A DNA stretch of 64,000 nucleotides from Onchocerca lupi (taxonomy: Eukaryota > Nematoda > Chromadorea > Rhabditida > Onchocercidae), in NCBI GenBank assembly GCA_028564675.1, contig JAOVVO010000433.1, positions 1-64,000 of the forward strand. The letters run 5' to 3'. Below, piece by piece: positions 1 through 12,138 of the stretch. The notes under the pieces are model-generated. The model was not told the origin of the DNA, did no database searches, and was given only the letters and a program-made list of their open reading frames with translations. The position numbers were made by a program, and so were the translations under genes. Positions within the stretch are counted from its first letter, which is position 1. Every line of letters begins with the position of its first letter.

Positions 1-5
1 TAATA

Positions 6-76
<71 letters not shown>
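1..76. repeat. (aat)n microsatellite
   Basis: The window opens in a nearly pure trinucleotide aat array of about 25 units, with one early agt interruption. It runs off the left edge. It adjoins the Helitron remnant and may have grown at its border. No coding potential. Confidence 0.95.
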
Positions 77-171
77 TTCACTGAGCATCCAACTGATTGA
101 AACTTCACCATGCAACATTTCCAAGACATCGGGCATGAATAAAGTATTGCAAAATACAAACTTATTGTTTG

Positions 172-1175
172 GGAGGAATGTAAAATGGCGCACAAAAAAT
201 AGGTCGAGGTTCTTGATCGATCACTGCAAGATTTGCATGGAAATATGCATTAATATTGCTTGCAGGAGATTTCAGGCGAACATTATCTGTAATTCCTCGA
301 TCGATACCAGCGGACGAAATAAATGATTGCCTGAAATACTCCACTTTGTGACGAGACGTTAAAATTAACCACAAATATGCGTGTACAGCTGCAAAACGAT
401 CGATCTGCTTGAATATTCTCACATCAACTGCTGGAAATTGGGAATAGAAAGGTGCCGGCTGGTCTGGCCTCAGCATGAATTTCATTGCCTCATAACTTTT
501 GCAGTTTAGTAACTCAAAAGAAGAGTTGATTGAAAAACTATTTCCCGATATTCAAATCAATTGTAAGAGTCACGATTGGCTGAATGAACAAATTATTCTT
601 TGAAAGTAATAAGGATTTCAGACGAACTTTACAGTATTATTCAGTGTAACATTCAAAGCGAGGCAATAATATACAAGTCGATACTGTTGTGGAAGCAGAT
701 GAAACAGCCAATTATCCAGCAAAATTTTTGAATTTACTCGATCTGCCAGGGATTCCATCGCACGTACTGCAATTGGAAATTGGCATGTCAATTATCATGT
801 TGCGAAATATCAATCAGCCAAAACTTTGCAGCGGCATGCGGCTCGCAAATAAAAAAATCAATGAGCGATTTCGTAGAGGCAACAATCATGACAGGACCTT
901 TCAAAAGTGAAGATGCCGTTATTCCTCGCATTCCTATGATTCCAATGGATATGCCATTTCAGTTTAAGAGATTGCAATTCCCAATTTGATCGGCATTTTT
1001 ATTCACCATCAACAAAGCTCAAGATCAATCTTCAGGATTGTGCGGTTTAGATCTAGAGACGGATTACTTTTCACAATTATATGTTGCGGGTTCTAGAGTC
1101 GGCAAACCAAACAATCTCTATATCTACACAGACAATGGAATAACAAAAAATATTGTATACTCATAAGTATTGTAA
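172..1175 (+). pseudogene. Decayed Helitron PIF1-like helicase
   Basis: Successive short stretches in shifting + frames match the C-terminal half of a Helitron-encoded PIF1/RecD-like helicase, in the right order. They are EECKMAHKK (about 172), LLAGDFRRTLSVIPRS (258, helicase motif III region), LKLTTNMRVQLQND (about 355), EELIEKLFPDIQIN (about 521), SHDWLNEQIIL (about 571), NYPAKFLNLLDLPGIPSHV (about 709), LRNINQPKLCSGMRL (about 802), INKAQDQS (about 1008, motif V region), and SRVGKPNNLYIYT (about 1095). Stop codons and frameshifts separate the pieces, so no product can be made. The Walker A part would lie upstream of the window or has been replaced by the microsatellite. No Rep (HUH) domain is seen. 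Confidence 0.85.
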
Positions 1176-2013
1176 AATTATACATATTAGATGTACGAAA
1201 ACTGAAAGATGTTAAATAACGCCATGACAATAATTGTAAACAAGAAATACTAAAGTTCAAGTGCTGTAACATATTTTCAAAGGGACGACAAACATTTTTA
1301 CCACCAAAACGTTCTAATTCACAGATAAACGACAAAGATCGATGCAGCAACAGCAATAGTTCGGAGTTCCAAGGGTTCTAGTTCGACAGTTCAAGCGACA
1401 AAACAGTAATAATAATTGGGCAATTCACTTGAATAGTATTCTTCCCTATTATCAACAAAAGAAAGAATAACCCAGTGATTAATTTGGCTGGATGTTCTCC
1501 GAAATTGTTTGTTACGACGAATCATTCTTCATCAATCAGTAAAACATTTCTCAACAGCATTTCTGTGACACAAGACACAAAAAATCTCTTTACACTTATT
1601 GCTGATCTAGCCTAACTACATTAGCAAGAATCAGTCTCCAATCCAACCAAAATACAAATCAAATTACAAAATATCAGTTTTTTTCCCAACTCTAGAAACA
1701 TGCGCTTTCTCTTTTCTTTTTTTCCATTTAATCCGACTGAGCTACAGTAACGCTTGTATAAAAACATGTGCGTATTCGAATGCAACATTGTGTCAAAATT
1801 TCAAAACAATAGGTAAGGACTTTCCCATACCTAAGATTTTGAATTAATATAGATTGGGTGCGTATCTAAGAACTTTCGGAGATTTAAGATTTTGAATAAA
1901 TGAACATTTGTATTTTTATTTATATAGATTAGTTGGAGTCGGATACACAAAGCGTGGCCTGCTCCCATAGACTAGCTGGATCTGCTACGCTTCGCGTGAC
2001 CGGGTTCAGCTAG
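1176..2013 (+). mobile_element. Helitron 3' region and terminus
   Basis: Non-coding tail of the same element. It ends in an inverted repeat, ctagctg (1972-1978) and cagctag (2007-2013), followed by T at 2014. This fits the Helitron rule of a 3' CTRR end inserted before T, preceded by a hairpin that includes the GC-rich cgcgtgaccggg stretch. Helitrons have no target-site duplication. The 5' end (TC) lies outside the window or is lost. Confidence 0.65.
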
Positions 2014-4060
2014 TAAAAATGATAAATTTATTATAAAACCGTATTAAAAAAATTAATGAAGTTGATGGCTTAATGATTTAATTAATTACTTTTTGTCTCT
2101 TTTTTTTTTTTTTTTTTTTGAAGAAACGAAAAAGCCAATTTATTCATAATTTCTATTCGCCTTTCAGGTTAAGTATTTTTTGTTGAGATCTGGTTGTTCC
2201 ACATATAGTGTCCTATTTACATTTGAACTCCAAAAAGTGTTTCACAGAAAGACGAAATCATTGATGTACGATATATTTTAGGATTATCTGATGGATGGAC
2301 AATGTCGGATTCTCGTTTGATTCACTACTTATCGCGGTGTTAGTACTTTTCATAATAAGTACTAGTAATGTCAGTGATGTTCTTAAAAGGAACAAATTTT
2401 TCATTCTGAAACGTATTTTCCTCAATCATTTTTTTTTTTTTCTTTTTTTTTAAATGATTAAGAAGAATGCGTTTTTGGTTAAAAAGAAAATTCATTTATG
2501 AAATTAAATTCGAAATTTGAGATTTACCTGAAAGATATAAGTTTAATTTTTGAAATAACAGTCATTTCATGGATAATAGAAGTTCTTAAAATTTTTCGTT
2601 TTATAATACAAGAAAGAAAAAATGAATGAACAAACAAAAGGGAATGGAAGGAATTGGTTGAAAAAGGAGTTACTAAATATGAATTGAAAATTTCCCATAT
2701 CCCGAAATTTAAAAAATATTCGAGTAATTGAAAAATTAAATTTCAATAGAAATCACTATACAAGTTTTTCTCTCTTGAAATTGAAATCCTTTCGCTTACA
2801 ATAACTGCTCAAAGTTAATGATTTCAATTCCCAGTTTCCTTGATGAATAAGACATTCGCCATCATAATTCGCACATCATGATGACAATGATTTATTGTTG
2901 CTATTTTTTAAGTTCTGTAAAAAATACAAAAATATCAATTATATTTTCCAGATACTAAAATTATCGACATTTTAAGTGAAATAAATTAAATCCCATCCAA
3001 TTACAAACTAGAATTTCGTTAAATCGCTCTAATTCCAGACTAGATTCCATTTAATTAGACAGAATTGTTCGGAGATATAATAAAACCTGAAAGTTCCTTG
3101 AATTCTTTATAAAAAAAAAAACTAGAGGGATTTAATCTACAAAAAAATGAAATTTCAAAAATTATTCAGTTTTTAGTAAATTGATACTATCTAAAAGAGT
3201 GAGCAATTATCTTGTAGTGATCTGTTTTCTTTCTCCTTTTCAAAATAGGTTTGAATTTAACAAATTTCTCAAAATAGTATTTTAAAAAAAAGGATTTCAT
3301 ATTACCATTCATTTATTTCATCCTTTAGTTTTGCTTTTCCTGAAACCACATCTAAATTATTTCAAAATTCAAATGATTCTTATCTGCATTTATTATAAGG
3401 ATAATTTTTCAAAAATTTAATTTAATTCAATTAATGAATTTAATTTTTCATCTCGGAACATTTTAGCATTAGTATGGTCGTTAGCTATAATTCAAGTCAA
3501 ATTAATATTTACGAGATTATGAATATGATCTATTCCTAGAAAGATTGATTTTTGATCTAAAGATTACTCTCTTGTGACACAATATTCAATTGTCACCACC
3601 ATCATCATTATCATCCATATATTTCTGCTTTCCTTTTCGATCTGTCTATGAAATTGTTATTAATTCAATCATGCTAAATTTTTAAATTTCCTGCTAAATG
3701 TTTAAATTCTGCAAATTTCTGAATTCGCATTGTTCAGTTTTTGTTTGCATAAATGACAGCTTCCTATTTATATTTTTAATTTCCAAAGTAATCCATCTTT
3801 GCAATGTATAAACTTCAGCCCCGAAATGTATGAAAAATTTTCATTACACAGCAAATGCATCGCAGGCAGCCGTTCCTGTTGTGAAATCGATTAGTGATAC
3901 TCTTTGTTTACAATTCCCTTAAATTTGCAACGACAACTTCACTTCCCATTGTTCGGTCATATATTTATTTCTTCATTTCATTCCATTTTTCAATTTCATA
4001 ATTTTCGGCCAAATTAATTTTCTAATTGAATTTCCTTATGAGATTTTATTTTTATTTTTA
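2014..4060. other. Intergenic, AT-rich
   Basis: No coding exon, tRNA or repeat family recognised. It holds T runs near 2098-2119 and 2430-2450 and many short A runs. The right end (4049-4060, T-rich then ag) is the splice acceptor of the next gene, so this block presumably carries its promoter. Confidence 0.6.
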
Positions 4061-4068
4061 GGAGACAA

Positions 4069-7000
4069 ATGACAGAGAAAATATTTGGTTTCGAGAAATT
4101 TCCAAAATTTTGCCTAAATAAGCCACGATTTCCACAAGATACATTTCTTGGACGTTATCTACATTTTTTGGATGTTATTGATCCAAGGACATTGTTTACC
4201 AGTGAAGTAAGATGAAAATTTGATGAATATTTATCAGAATTTTATGATTGTTGGTAAAACTTGTGACCAAACTTGAAAGTGTAATCATTTGATAATGAAG
4301 AATTTAGGATTAACCACATTCGATGTTTTTTTTTTTTTGTCATTTCAGGAAAAACTTCGGAGCAGTATAGAATTGCTAAATAATTATAAAGCCGGAAAAA
4401 CCCGACTGGTATCCGATCAACAATTATGGGAAGCACAAAAAATTAAAATAGCTATTTTACATCCCGATACCGGTGAGAAAATTTTCCCACCTTTTCGGAT
4501 GAGTGGATTTGTGCCATTTGGTTGGATAACGGTTAGTTTCAGGCAAACATTTGATAAAATTCATTTTAAAAATCTAATTTAAAGAATGGTACCAAACTTT
4601 TAGTGAAAAAAAAAACATGCTAGCTTTGATTTTTAAAAAAAATATCAAAAATATGCAAAATAAAGAAAAAAGCCAAAGTATGCAGTTCATTATTTATAAA
4701 TTTGGCAAAAGTATACATTTTAGATAATTTTGAGAGAAGACTTGAAATTTTAATTAAGCGTGAAATTACTAATTTATAAATTTAGTATGGGCAAAGGGAG
4801 AAAATATCAATAATAGTTTTGGCATAAGCTAGGTTGTAATTCGGGGACAAAGATATAAGTTTGGAAAAAGCACGGCTTATTTTTTGGTAAAAAAAAAAAT
4901 TTGTAGTATATTGTGTTAAGAATTAAATTAAATGAATTAATTAAGAATTAATTAAATTATTTATAACAACTTTTGGGGAAAAAAGAATTCTTTAAAAAAC
5001 AAAAAAAAAAAAAAAAAAAGATAAATTTGTAGCATACAATTCAGGTTACTGGTATGTTATTACCAAATCCATCTTGGCTATCAATACTTTTCTGGCAGTG
5101 GCTTAATCAAACGCATAATGCTTTGGTCAATTATTCTAATCGTAATGCTACACAGGTTTTTCGTTTTAAATAATTTCGAAAATATGAATTTTCTTTTTCG
5201 TGTTTTTTATATTTGCTTATCTAACAAACTTCTGTAGTTTATTTGACAATTGATTTAATTTAAAAATTTAAATTTTAAAATAAGCAAAAAAGGAGGCAAC
5301 AATAATGTTTCTCCCATTCATTTCTTGCCAATTTTCATTTTTAGGATCAGTCATTATCACAGTATGTGAATGCTTATTGTGCAGCTGTTTCATCAGCTGG
5401 TATTGTTGCTGCAGGTAAAAATTTCCTTAAAATAACTAAATTTAATTTTTATTTGAAAATATGCCGTAATGTTTTCTTCTTTATTAAAATTACGATATTA
5501 TTATGATCTCTTCAGATATTTGTTTTAATCATGAATACATTTTCATGCACCAATTTTTATTTGAAAAGAAAAAAGAAAAAAAGAAAGCAACAATAATGAA
5601 TGTTTTTCATTTATTTCTCTCATTTTGAGAATTTATACAGGAAAAAAAAAAAAAAAAAACATAGGAAAAAATCGTGCAACAAATACTGCAACAACAATAT
5701 TTGAAAAATAAGAAAATTTTTTTGACCGTAATTTGATCATTTTCAGGATTAACATTCATAATTAAACGTGCTGAACATTTGAATCCGATTAAACGTCTTA
5801 TCATTCAACGTTTTGTTCCTTTGCCAGCAACATCTCTTGCAAGTTCACTTAACGTATTATGCATGCGATGGAATGAATTAGAAAGTGGTATTAATGTTTA
5901 TGATAGCAATCATAATGTAATTGGTGTGTCCAAAATTGCTGCTAAAAAGGTTAAATTTGATATTTAATATGAAAGAAGAAAAATGGAAAAATGTTTAAAA
6001 TTTAAATTTATTTCAAATTAAAAAGATAAAGATATTAAAAATTATAAAATTTAGTAAGTGAAAATAGGTGAATAATTTTTTAATTTTAAACTTTAGTAAT
6101 GCAAATATTTTAGTTACATTAAGATACTATTACTTTAATAAAGAAAAATTAAATCTTTAATTTTTCTACCAATTTCTTTTCTTGTCGCGAATTTTTTTCT
6201 TTTTAAAAATAAAAAGTTTGTATTAGTGAAAAGTAAACACTTATGATTTGAGTCGAATTGGGAAATGCGTGGACAATTAATTTTTATGTTTATTTTTAAT
6301 ACTGCAAATAGTTGATGAGAGAGTAATATATAGAATAGAAAATTATGAAATAGAAATTTATGCAATCAAAATTATAATAGCCGAGGGCTACTAAGTCGAA
6401 GAATTTAAGATCGAAATTATAGCATTTTACAATAGCCACTAGCTTCAATTACAATAGGCGAAAATTACCATAATCGAATTTACTGTATCAGCAACTAGCA
6501 TAATCAAATTTAAGAATAACCCTTCTATTCTAGATTGCTTATAGAATACAAAAAAGAGAATTACACAGCTTTCTCATGCTGTTTAAGAGATTGGTATGAG
6601 AAAGGATATAATTTTTTGTAATAATTAGCATATCGGATGTAAAAAAAAAAAAAAAAAAAAAAAAAATTTAAATGTTACATGATTAACATATAGGATGTTA
6701 ATCTTTACATGTTACATGATTAGCAAAAAGGATATTACATGGAATTGTATAACGATTCAAATAATTTTTTATATTGTAAGTATTTTGAGATAGAAAAATT
6801 ATTTTGGGTTTTCAGACATTTCTCACTTTCTACTTCCTAATAAATATATAATTGTTTATTGTCATAATATTTCTCAGAAAGAAAGCTTACAATATCTTCC
6901 GATTTCCAATCAATTTAAACTATTCCTAATCAATCTTCTATCTTCCTTCCATTCATTTTAACTTATATTTGATATTCATTAGTAACTTGAATTCAATTTC

Positions 7001-8041
7001 TTATAATATCATTAATTTCGATTTAACCTTAATTTTTATTCGATGCATTGGGATCATATTTAATGGGAAATATTAAATATGTCTTAATGCAACGAAAATA
7101 TAAGCAACTTCATAAAGAAAAAAGAAAAATATGGAAAAAGAAGGAAAAACAATAAAAAATAAATATCCATCTGCAAAATTCTAAAATAAATTGCAAAAAA
7201 AAGAAAAAAAAATTGAAATGTAATTTTATTAGAAATACTATCGCAGAAGGAATTATTTCCTCGAAGTTTTTTTTTTTTTCTTTTTCTTTCAAGCAGTTTA
7301 ATTGAATAGAAATTACTTGAGTAAAAATTTAATAATATAAAAACTTCGGCAAATTCAGACAAATTTTTGTTAATAAATATTTGCAAATAAAATTTCTCAT
7401 AATTTTAAACTTCCAAAATTTTAGGCAGTTAAGGATACAACATTAACAAGAGCATTTCTGCCAATACCATTATTAATGATACCTCCTTGTATAATGCCAT
7501 TTTTGGAAAGGTAAATTATTATGAAAAATGTTTTATAGCAACATTAATGAATAGTTTATACTATAAATATCCGTAAATTTTTGATTCGAATAGAAAAATT
7601 GCAAGCTCATTGATTTCTGATCATCATCTGATCTTTAATCCAACAATATTCATTGCTAATGTCAATTCTTATGCAAGTGTATTAAAGTATCACAATCCTT
7701 TCTTGCAGAAGATATCAGTGGATCACCAAAACTACCAAAAATCATATATTCATTAGTGCCATAGTTTGCATATTCAGTTTTGCCTTCAGTTTACCAATAT
7801 CCTTGGCTATCTTTCCACAAGAATCTCGAGTATGTTTATTATTTTAGTTCTAAAATTCAAATTCAAGGAAATTTTACTAGGAGAAATCCACTTCACACAT
7901 AAAGATATTCAAGAAACGGTATTTATTATTACACATCTCTAAAAGTTAAATAACTTTTTTCAGATATCAAGGGATCATCTGGAACCAGAAATACGGAAAA
8001 ATATATCGCAAGAATATCTTTTTTATAATCGCGGTTTGTGA
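4069..8041 (+). CDS. sfxn-5: Sideroflexin-5 (mitochondrial carrier)
   Basis: Sideroflexins are multi-pass mitochondrial inner-membrane proteins; SFXN1 carries serine, and SFXN5 has been linked to citrate transport. Eight exons: 4069-4206, 4349-4531, 5045-5155, 5345-5414, 5747-5949, 7425-7510, 7709-7829, 7964-8041. Phases join cleanly into 329 aa, the usual family length. Visible family signatures are FLGRYLHFLDVIDPRTLF near the N-terminus, HPDTGEKI (about 84-91), PFRMSGFVPFG, FWQWLNQTHNALVNY in exon 3, LIIQRFVPLPA in exon 5 and the closing YNRGL. The VIDPRTLF, PFRMSG and RFVPLPA wording is that of SFXN5, not SFXN1-3. The start at 4069 follows a ttttag acceptor at 4060 by 8 nt, which suggests trans-splicing. 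AATAAA lies about 120 nt past the stop. Intron 5 (5950-7424) is the longest. Confidence 0.95.
6380..6760. repeat. Imperfect short repeats in sfxn-5 intron 5
   Basis: Two clusters of loosely repeated motifs sit in this intron. The first (about 6378-6515) repeats variants of aatagcc...actag and aagatcgaaatt/ataatcgaattt. The second (about 6626-6740) repeats gcatatcggatgt, acatataggatgtta and gttacatgatta around a run of about 25 A at 6640. They look like decayed tandem duplications. No function assigned. Confidence 0.4.
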
Positions 8042-9580
8042 TCATGATAAGCAATCATAATCATGATTACGACTACAATGATGCCGAAATCTGTGACAAC
8101 TAGTAATGTATCTTCTATTCAGTCAAAAAAAATCGAAACATAAATAATCAAATTCCAAAAAATAAATTTTCATTTTAAAAAAAAAAGATAAAAAAAATAA
8201 GAAAATAAAAAGCCTCAAGATTTAGCGACTTTTATATCTTAGCACAAGAATGTCTTTCTTTGGAATGAATAATTTGAAATATGTAAATATAAAATATGCC
8301 ATGTAATACATGAAGTAAATGATAAATCTAACTAACCTAATGCATCCTACATAGAAAAGTACAAAATTAGGAATATCAATTCCATTGTTTCTACTCTGTC
8401 CCCGTTTTTTATTATTTCTTCGAACAATTTAAAATCTCGAATCTTGCAACATTTTTCAATCCTGGATAATCATTACTTCGATCCTCATCTAATTGATAGA
8501 TGCGGAGATTTAGCTGCTGCAGGAAATCGCTTGATCCGCAGCTATAACCGGAATAACCGTCTCAGATATACAAATCATATCATATCATTTATGGTATAAT
8601 CATACCTGTTGAGCTTTATTGTAATTTTGAATGTCTTCATCGACGGTCCACAGTTTGAAGTTGTTGTAATAGGGATTGAACCAACAAATTAAACGATGGG
8701 AAATAACCAAGACAATACCACTTAACCATTACTACCAGTCAATTATCACTTGAAACTAAAATTAAGCTGTAATATCATTTGAAAAATATCTTCCTTATCT
8801 TTATTGTCTTTTCTTGGAAATCCATTCTCACTGCTTCCCCCAAAACTATTTTGATTGTTAAAAAGAACAAAATTGGAGGTCAAATATACGTCCTATATAA
8901 CATTACACGAAGCTTGAAAAATTATTACGGGCAAAAAACAAGCATTATTAGTATCAAGTTGTTCGTTAACCGTTGGTAAACTCATGTCTTATGTAAATTT
9001 ATGCAATCGCATTTACATATTGGAAGGATCCTCATATTTATATTGACATGCTTCATGTATCTATTTCAGAAAATAAAAGATATGAAAGATATTAATATAA
9101 TATACATTACTAAAATGTGAGGGTTAGTATTACATTACAATATTCCTAATACTTTTTACTTTATATCCCTTATTATGCCATAAATTTATGCCTTGTATCA
9201 TTGATTTTCAAGCAAATTATCTGGAATTTTGTGGTTATATTCACGTTTTGCGTAAATCAATGTATTTACACTTATCTGGTATGAGATCTTAAAAAAGCAT
9301 TACAGAACGATGAAAAATCCTGCTCAACATTTTTATTTCGGAATGGACAAAAACAAAATAATATCACCAAATAACTGAAATGGTGCATATAAGATCAAAA
9401 GATGAAATATCTATACTTTTGCTGCCCATGTGTGACAATTCTATACGCACTATATCATAAAGAATGAAACAACAAAAAACGAGTAGGCGAACGTATGAAC
9501 TGATTCACTGATATGAGACAATTTTAATTTTTTTTCTTTCCATTCATTTTTTTACCGAAAGGTTGAACAAAAAAGATTTC
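8042..9580. other. Intergenic region between sfxn-5 and U2A'
   Basis: Tail-to-tail spacer holding the 3' UTRs of both genes. It includes a more GC-rich patch at 8480-8570 with an agctgc/gcagct inverted repeat and a tRNA-like sequence at 8666-8736 (listed separately). No coding exon found. Confidence 0.5.
8666..8736 (-). pseudogene. tRNA-like / tRNA-derived sequence
   Basis: On the minus strand an A-box-like tggttaagtgg and a B-box-like ggttcaatccc are spaced as in a tRNA gene, and the ends gtaat/attac can pair like part of an acceptor stem. The anticodon arm does not fold well, so this is at best a decayed tRNA or a tRNA-derived SINE head. Confidence 0.3.
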
Positions 9581-12125
9581 TTAATTCTCCACTATGTGCT
9601 CCATTTGTCCATTATTCAGCTCTTCCTGTAAAGAAAAGAGAAAAAATAAAGAGAAAAGAGAAAAATCGTGAAATATGTAGGGACTAAGTTATTCTCTGTA
9701 CTTTTCAAATAAACAATGCTTTTAATGTAATCAGGAAAAAGTGGAAAAAAACTATTTGTTTTTCGAGATTTAATTTTTATTGTATACCAACATGCACAGT
9801 AAAATTAATCATTAATTTTACTTCCTGAGGTGGACTTGATGCTGGAGATTGTATATCGTCGTTAACATCATTACGATAAGGTGAAGGAACATTGTCATCT
9901 GCCGGTAAAGGAACATTGTTATTTGCCGGTGAAGGAACATCGTCATTGCCATCTTCCTGTTCCGCGACAAACCCATCACTTTCTTTTGCGCTGCAAATGA
10001 CATAACTTCAAAAATTCGAAGTGTATTAATGCTTTACGGGAAGAATATCCAGAAATTTTGAAAAAATTGAAAATTCGACTTGTTCGAACTCACTTCTTTT
10101 CAAATTCATCTGTTACATCACCAATGCTTGCATGATTCCAATCTCTTTCCGGAATTCGGCCACTTTGCAAAATTGCTTGTAATCGTTCCACTTCAGCAAG
10201 ACTTGAAGCTGATGCAATCGCTTCCTCAAAAAATACAAAGTTAAATTGAGCATATTGAAAATATAGAATTTTACCCGGCTTTATCAGCAAATATCTCAAT
10301 TTTTAATGTTTATGAGTCTATCCTTTCATATTCCATCCTTCATTACTCATAGAAATTTGGAATTTGAAAACAAACTCTTGAAAAATAATTTGATATTCCA
10401 AAACTTCAACACATTGTTTTTAATATTTCAATATTATCAATATTTGCATTAATTCAACATCTTATTTTTACCATTCCAACATTAGCAATACAAATAATTA
10501 TCAATATTTTTTTCTCTTAAAAATAATATCAAACTGATCAAATTTTTGAATAATTTCATATTTTTCAAGAGTTTGTCTTCAAATACTTTCAGTTTGAGTA
10601 AAAAATGAATCTCTCCTCTTACGCAACGTACATCGTGCATTTTTGCACGAAATTTCCAATTTACTATATTTCATTTTTTGCCCTACGTTGAAATTTAAAA
10701 TGTTTTAAATTCTAAACTTATATTTAAAAATCAGAACTTCTGAAAATTTGCAAAAAACTCTGCCTCAATTTTCTTAACATCCTCTACACCCAAATTTCTT
10801 GATTGTCCGTCTTCTTCGTCATCCGATATAACTTTCGACTTCTTCACAATTTCATTCTTGAACTTCTGACCTTTTTTACCCTTGAATAAACTATCTGCTT
10901 GTTTTCTTTCCTGAAAAAAAAAGTCCTTTCATGGCTTGCCTGACAATATTGATAAGTTATTTTGCAATGATTCAACTTTTCATCACAATGTAATTATATT
11001 CTTATATACTGCTTTCAAGTGCATTTTTTAAAATAAAAGACAAACTTACTGCAAGACGAACTCGTTTAAAATCCAGAACACGCACTGATGGTATTTTGTA
11101 TATAACATAAAGGCGATATTGTGGTTTGTGTGTTAATGGATTTCCAATCAATCTGAAAAAAATCGGTATACATTTTCTAATAATTAGTAACATTACTATC
11201 GAAAAATGGCAAATTCTGGAATTTTTAAAATTTAAAGAATGCAACTAGGAAACTTACGTTAAATATTCCAATTTTTTGCAAGTTACTAGAGGATCGATAT
11301 CACCCAATTCACATAAATTATTGTTCGTTAACGCCAGAGTTTTTAGAGATGGCAACACTTCGCCAATATTTGGCATTATCTGCCTATAAAATGAGTGATA
11401 TAGCGAACGTCATAAAATATGACAGATTAGCTCAAGTAAGCCAATAAACTGGAAATTTAAATCCAACTTAATATATTTAAAATGTCCTATTTCAAAATGG
11501 CTTACTGTACGCGATTATTATGCATCAGGAGAGTGCTAAGTCGTCTCAAGGAAGGAATATTCTCCAGCTTTTTGATATCATTGTCAGTTAAATCAATCGT
11601 ATCGAACTGATCCTGAAAAAGTTCAATGCAAACAGGAAAAAATATTAAACGCATTTAATGAATGCAAATTTGAGACACTAAAAGCATATACTATAGAGGA
11701 TCTCCACTCTTTACAGTAAAGAATTCAGCTAAGAAAAAACCGAAAATTAATCACCAAATGAAAAAAATAGATCTTAATTTCAATATTAGATATTACACAA
11801 AATCTTTCATTATTCAGTTCCTATCAATTCAAGAAATCTTTAATAAATTTTTGAAACAAAAAAGAGTCTAGAAAAATAAATCTTAGTTGTTATCAAAAGA
11901 CATTATAAGAATTCTGCAGCAATTGACAGGAAACTGAACATCCAAAACTTTCAAAATGATTCGTCCTCAAAAAAAGAAAAAAAAATCTTTGTGACTATTA
12001 ACCTTTGTGACACCGAGATTCTCCAGTACAGGAATTTTGCACGCTCGTAAGCTTAGCTCCCGATCGCGGACCGTATTAAGATACTGAAGCGAGTCGTTAA
12101 TCAATTCAACTGTCAAACGAACCAT
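9581..12125 (-). CDS. SNRPA1: U2 snRNP protein A' (U2A')
   Basis: U2A' is a leucine-rich-repeat protein that binds U2 snRNA stem-loop IV with U2B'' in the U2 snRNP; the C. elegans orthologue is mog-2. Eight exons in transcript order: 12125-12003, 11612-11506, 11383-11258, 11152-11050, 10910-10764, 10224-10094, 9990-9822, 9625-9581; 316 aa. Hallmarks are MVRLTVELI at the start, RDRELSLRACKIPVLENLG, LRRs to about residue 118, YRLYVIYKIPSVRVLDFK (exon 4, the LRR cap) and SLAEVERLQAILQSGRIPER. Human U2A' is about 255 aa. The excess is an acidic, proline-containing C-terminal tail with three diverged VPSPANN/VPLPADD-type units (about 260-290). The exon 5 donor appears to be GC rather than GT. A tttttttag acceptor 13 nt upstream of the ATG suggests trans-splicing. 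Confidence 0.95.
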
Positions 12126-12138
12126 TCTAGTGATAATG

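Noticed and set aside
162..485. Minus-strand open frame of 107 codons
   Set aside because: It is the antisense of the Helitron helicase remnant; the + strand fragments explain the sequence.
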